A stretch of 7,154 nt of DNA from assembly GCA_934133155.1 (NCBI GenBank), contig CAKPAT010000063.1:1-7154 (forward strand), read 5' to 3'. The stretch's first letter is position 1, and each line of letters opens with the position of its first letter. Below the pieces are notes generated by a model that did no database searches, was not told the DNA's origin, and was given only the letters and a program-made list of their open reading frames with translations. Shown here piece by piece: positions 6,190 to 7,154 of this stretch. This DNA is from an uncultured Bacilli bacterium. Lineage in GTDB: Bacteria > Bacillota_I > Bacilli_A > RF39 > UBA660. The position numbers were made by a program, and so were the translations under genes.

Positions 6190-6244
6190 GTGAGCAAGTA
6201 AAACTTTTAAAAAATTTTTAATCAACAGCGTGCGTATGTTCACC

Positions 6245-6273
6245 TTTACAATGACTATTAAATGTGGTAATAT
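6245..6273 (+). promoter_or_regulatory. promoter of array RNA 2
   Basis: -35 TTTACA (6245-6250), a 17-base spacer, -10 TAATAT (6268-6273); predicted start near 6280. It is divergent from peptide promoter 1, with 55 bases between the two -35 boxes. That gap contains an A/T tract and AGCGTGCGTATGTTC (6227-6241). Confidence 0.75.
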
Positions 6274-6303
6274 TTAGATGTAGCAAGGGAACTTGCATAT
6301 AAT

Positions 6304-6344
6304 AAAAAAGAGGAACATTTATTTTGCAAGTGAATGTCGCCTCT
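6304..6344 (-). terminator. terminator of peptide mRNA 2
   Basis: Minus-strand hairpin: AGAGG/CCTCT and ACATT/AATGT separated by a small internal loop, followed by six T (complement of 6304-6309). The predicted mRNA spans about 6547 down to 6304, roughly 245 nt. Confidence 0.65.
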
Positions 6345-6358
6345 ATTTGTATAGTTTT

Positions 6359-6393
6359 GACACTCTATCAATGCTGAAGAGTGTCGTTTTTTT
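6359..6393 (+). terminator. terminator of array RNA 2
   Basis: GACACTCT (6359-6366) pairs perfectly with AGAGTGTC (6378-6385), then G and seven T (6387-6393). Confidence 0.85.
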
Positions 6394-6396
6394 GCT

Positions 6397-6489
6397 TTAT
6401 TTATTTAATAAAATAATTAAAAATATTAAAAGAAATAAAGTGATATTAATTAGCTTTAAAGCTTTTAAAATAAAAGTTTTAAGTTTCAT
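6397..6489 (-). CDS. small hydrophobic peptide 2, candidate type I toxin
   Basis: A 30-residue peptide, starting MKLKTFILKALKLINIT and ending IFLIILLNK. A basic N-terminus (Lys2, Lys4, Lys9, Lys12) precedes one strongly hydrophobic stretch from about residue 13 to 28, and it ends in Lys. GGAGG (complement of 6498-6502) is 8 bases before ATG (complement of 6487-6489). It has its own promoter (6554-6582) and a leader hairpin over the ribosome site. It converges on array RNA 2. The gene is intact, and its C-terminal coding sequence is identical to the visible part of peptide 4. A membrane-acting type I toxin is the best reading of peptide plus context. A membrane-associated small protein with another role is possible. 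I do not recognise the family. Confidence 0.68.
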   Translation of the reverse strand: MKLKTFILKALKLINITLFLLIFLIILLNK

Positions 6490-6547
6490 AATACCATCCT
6501 CCTTTCTTTTTGAAAGATAAGGAGGCGACACTCACAATAAATGTTCC
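6490..6547 (-). promoter_or_regulatory. leader of peptide mRNA 2 with sequestered ribosome-binding site
   Basis: The predicted 5' end is G6547 at GGAACATTTATT. CCTCC (complement of 6521-6525) and CTTTC (complement of 6512-6516) can fold onto GAAAGGAGG around an A-rich loop, with TTAT bulged, hiding the Shine-Dalgarno. The segment 6521-6547 is an inverted copy of 6309-6344 lacking six loop bases, with one mismatch inside the pairing blocks. The leader's CCTC can therefore pair either with the Shine-Dalgarno or with the 3' UTR, but not with both. Confidence 0.65.
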
Positions 6548-6553
6548 TATAGC

Positions 6554-6582
6554 ATTGTATACTAAGTGTTAGCTAAATACAA
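6554..6582 (-). promoter_or_regulatory. promoter of peptide gene 2
   Basis: On the minus strand: -35 TTGTAT (complement of 6577-6582), a 17-base spacer, -10 TACAAT (complement of 6554-6559). Hexamers and spacing are the same as in cassette 1. Confidence 0.7.
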
Positions 6583-6637
6583 GCGAACAAAGAAAACTTT
6601 TTAAAAAATTTTTTTCAATAGCGTGCGTGTGTTCTCC

Positions 6638-6666
6638 TTTACAATGACTATTAAATGTGATATTAT
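6638..6666 (+). promoter_or_regulatory. promoter of array RNA 3
   Basis: -35 TTTACA (6638-6643), a 17-base spacer, -10 TATTAT (6661-6666); predicted start near 6672. It is divergent from peptide promoter 2 with the same 55-base gap as in the previous junction, including AGCGTGCGTGTGTTC (6620-6634). Confidence 0.75.
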
Positions 6667-6696
6667 TTGAATGTAGCAAGGGAACTTGCATATAAT

Positions 6697-6738
6697 AAAA
6701 AAAGAGGAACATTTATTTTGCAAGTGAATGTCGCCTCT
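6697..6738 (-). terminator. minus-strand terminator of cassette 3
   Basis: The same AGAGG/CCTCT plus ACATT/AATGT hairpin as in cassette 2, followed on the minus strand by seven T (complement of 6697-6703). It is intact even though the peptide gene upstream appears to lack expression signals. Confidence 0.5.
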
Positions 6739-6752
6739 ATTGGTATAGTTTT

Positions 6753-6786
6753 GATACTCTATCAATGTTGAAAAGTGTCGTTTTTT
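6753..6786 (+). terminator. terminator of array RNA 3, weakened
   Basis: GATACTCT (6753-6760) faces AAAAGTGTC (6771-6779). Relative to copies 2 and 4, one pair has become a T-G wobble and another a C-A mismatch. Six T follow (6781-6786). Termination is probably less efficient. Confidence 0.6.
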
Positions 6787-6788
6787 CT

Positions 6789-6872
6789 TTAGTCTTTTAT
6801 TAAAAATATTAAAAGAAATAAAGTGATATTAATTAGCATTAAAGCTCTTAAAATAAAAGTTCTAAGTTTCAT
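6789..6872 (-). pseudogene. degenerate copy of the hydrophobic peptide gene (cassette 3)
   Basis: The ORF still reads 27 residues, starting MKLRTFILRALMLINITLF, close to peptide 2. However, a short deletion near the end replaces the usual IILLNK tail by IKD. The Shine-Dalgarno GGAGG of cassette 2 is replaced by a TTGAA-type sequence. Homology to cassette 2 stops near 6880, so the TTGTAT/TACAAT promoter and the leader with its inverted repeat are missing. The 6881-6965 stretch in their place is AT-rich without a convincing gene. A poor promoter-like pair (TTGATA with a TATATA box about 19 bases on, minus strand) is the only candidate signal. It is most likely a silenced toxin copy, though weak expression cannot be excluded. 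Confidence 0.65.
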
Positions 6873-6965
6873 AATACCAGTTCAATTTCTTTTTTGTTTG
6901 AAAATGGTAAAAAAATAACACAAAACTTTATATATGCATAACCTTTGCTTTTTTATCAAACGTGA

Positions 6966-6994
6966 TTTACAAAAAATCAAAAATATGCTATTAT
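6966..6994 (+). promoter_or_regulatory. promoter of array RNA 4
   Basis: -35 TTTACA (6966-6971), a 17-base spacer, -10 TATTAT (6989-6994); predicted start near 7001. The spacer resembles that of promoter 1 (AAAAATCAAAA) and not promoters 2 and 3. Confidence 0.75.
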
Positions 6995-7024
6995 TTGAAT
7001 GTAGTAGGGGAACCTACATATAAT

Positions 7025-7066
7025 AAAAAAGAGGAACATTTATTTTTGCTAGTGAATGTCGCCTCT
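7025..7066 (-). terminator. terminator of peptide mRNA 4
   Basis: AGAGG/CCTCT and ACATT/AATGT hairpin read on the minus strand, followed by six T (complement of 7025-7030). It serves the peptide gene that enters from the right edge. Confidence 0.6.
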
Positions 7067-7080
7067 ATTAGTATAGGTTT

Positions 7081-7115
7081 GACACTCTATCAATGCTGAA
7101 GAGTGTCGTTTTTTT
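7081..7115 (+). terminator. terminator of array RNA 4
   Basis: GACACTCT (7081-7088) pairs with AGAGTGTC (7100-7107), then G and seven T (7109-7115). Same as copy 2. Confidence 0.85.
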
Positions 7116-7118
7116 GCT

Positions 7119-7154
7119 TTATTTATTTAATAAAATAATTAAAAATATTAAAAG
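7119..7154 (-). CDS. small hydrophobic peptide 4, partial, candidate type I toxin
   Basis: Only the last 11 codons and the TAA stop (complement of 7119-7121) are inside the window, encoding LLIFLIILLNK, identical to the end of peptide 2. Start, ribosome site and promoter lie beyond the right edge, so whether this copy is complete cannot be judged. Its presence shows that the array continues. Confidence 0.6.
   Translation of the reverse strand, partial: LLIFLIILLNK

Larger units (their letters stand above)
6280..6393 (+). ncRNA. antitoxin-like antisense RNA 2
   Basis: A predicted transcript of about 114 nt. The 5' hairpin is GCAAG-GGAA-CTTGC (6283-6296). It keeps the GNRA loop of copy 1 but changes both stem strands, which supports a selected RNA structure. 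AGAGGAACATTTATT (6309-6323) and GTGAATGTCGCCTCT (6330-6344) form the central hairpin, and a terminator ends the RNA. The overlap with peptide mRNA 2 (about 6304-6393) lies wholly in the 3' UTR and stops four bases before the peptide stop codon. It would therefore act through the UTR and not by masking the coding region. Confidence 0.68.
6672..6786 (+). ncRNA. antitoxin-like antisense RNA 3
   Basis: A predicted transcript of about 115 nt, nearly the same as RNA 2. The 5' hairpin is GCAAG-GGAA-CTTGC (6676-6689) and the central element is AGAGGAACATTT...GTCGCCTCT (6703-6738). Its terminator is weaker than in the other copies. It is kept although the opposing peptide gene looks disabled, so it could act on the transcripts of other cassettes, whose 3' UTRs are almost identical. 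Confidence 0.6.
7001..7115 (+). ncRNA. antitoxin-like antisense RNA 4
   Basis: A predicted transcript of about 115 nt. The 5' hairpin is GTAGG-GGAA-CCTAC (7004-7017), with the stem of copy 1 and the loop of copies 2 and 3. The central element is AGAGGAACATTT...GTCGCCTCT (7030-7066), with TTTTTGCTAG where copies 2 and 3 have TTTTGCAAG. From about 7067 on it follows copy 2 closely, including the terminator. It looks like a recombinant between copy 1-type and copy 2-type units. Confidence 0.65.
5866..7154. repeat. tandem array of at least four type I toxin-antitoxin-like cassettes
   Basis: Four homologous units begin at plus-strand promoters at 5870, 6245, 6638 and 6966, giving periods of 375, 393 and 328 bases. 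Each contains, in order on the plus strand, a promoter, a GNRA-loop hairpin, ATATAATAAAAAA, an AGAGGAACATTT...GTCGCCTCT element, a GACACTCT/AGAGTGTC terminator, and a short hydrophobic peptide gene on the minus strand. Units 1 and 2 also have the peptide leader and promoter, unit 3 lacks them, and unit 4 runs off the window. Units differ by substitutions and small indels, so the array is old enough to have diverged. Unit 4 has a unit 1-like 5' half and a unit 2-like 3' half, which suggests recombination between copies. Confidence 0.9.

Noticed and set aside
5953..6350. Short peptides encoded by the plus-strand array RNAs
   Set aside because: The ATG in copy 1 (5953) is followed at once by TAA. 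In copy 2 the ATG at 6334 gives only a few codons, with poor spacing from the AAGAGG and no conservation across copies.
6293..6520. 75-codon plus-strand ORF starting MHIIKKRNIYF
   Set aside because: It runs through the strong terminator at 6359-6393, has no ribosome site, is not kept in the other copies of the repeat, and is antisense to peptide gene 2.
6309..6547. MITE or insertion-sequence copy with terminal inverted repeats
   Set aside because: The inverted repeats of about 27-36 bases could suggest one. But their ends coincide with the mRNA 5' end and terminator stem, no target-site duplication is seen, the copies are tandem and not dispersed, and there is no transposase.
5866..7154. CRISPR array
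   Set aside because: The repeats are over 300 bases long, homologous throughout, and contain promoters, terminators and peptide genes. There are no short identical repeats with unique spacers.

Overview
The window looks like chromosomal DNA from an AT-rich, low-GC Gram-positive bacterium, either Bacillota or a Mollicutes-related Bacilli lineage. The evidence is a T-box riboswitch, strong AGGAGG ribosome-binding sites and AT-rich codon use. TGA is used as a stop at the expected ends of gatB and the CYTH gene, so the code is standard rather than the Mycoplasma code. Species cannot be named from the sequence.

Region 1 (1-5396) is a compact asparaginyl-tRNA cassette. It runs: 3' part of a T-box leader with its terminator, two tRNA-Asn(GUU) genes, gatC, gatA, gatB, aspS, then an intrinsic terminator overlapping the aspS stop codon. 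AspS would charge tRNA-Asn with aspartate, and GatCAB would amidate Asp-tRNA-Asn to Asn-tRNA-Asn. The substrate tRNA and both enzymes of the indirect pathway therefore lie behind one riboswitch. Four details do not fit the textbook picture. The T-box specifier region does not show an Asn codon in the usual place. Both tRNAs have G1-C72 instead of the U1-A72 pair known as a GatCAB identity element. GatC has a CxxCxxC motif. AspRS resembles alpha-proteobacterial enzymes.

Region 2 (5412-5858) is a short CYTH / triphosphate-tunnel protein, probably a tripolyphosphatase-like enzyme.

Region 3 (5866-7154) has no long ORF but is not empty. It is a tandem array of at least four related cassettes (plus-strand RNA promoters at 5870, 6245, 6638 and 6966) that runs off the right edge. 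Each cassette has a plus-strand promoter driving a noncoding RNA of about 115 nt with a 5' GNRA hairpin and an intrinsic terminator. Converging on it from the minus strand is a short gene for a 30-residue hydrophobic, Lys-flanked peptide. In the complete cassettes the peptide gene has its own promoter, a Shine-Dalgarno sequence folded into a hairpin, and a 3' UTR that overlaps the noncoding RNA. This is the architecture of type I toxin-antitoxin loci (compare fst/RNAII, txpA/ratA, bsrG/SR4), but I do not recognise the peptides as a named family. The leader of each peptide mRNA is nearly identical to a segment of the opposing RNA, so it is complementary to its own 3' UTR, which suggests an RNA switch. 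Cassette 3 has lost its peptide promoter, leader and Shine-Dalgarno but keeps the antitoxin-like RNA. Cassettes 1 and 2 are complete, and cassette 4 is cut by the window edge. This array is the best candidate here for an undescribed system.
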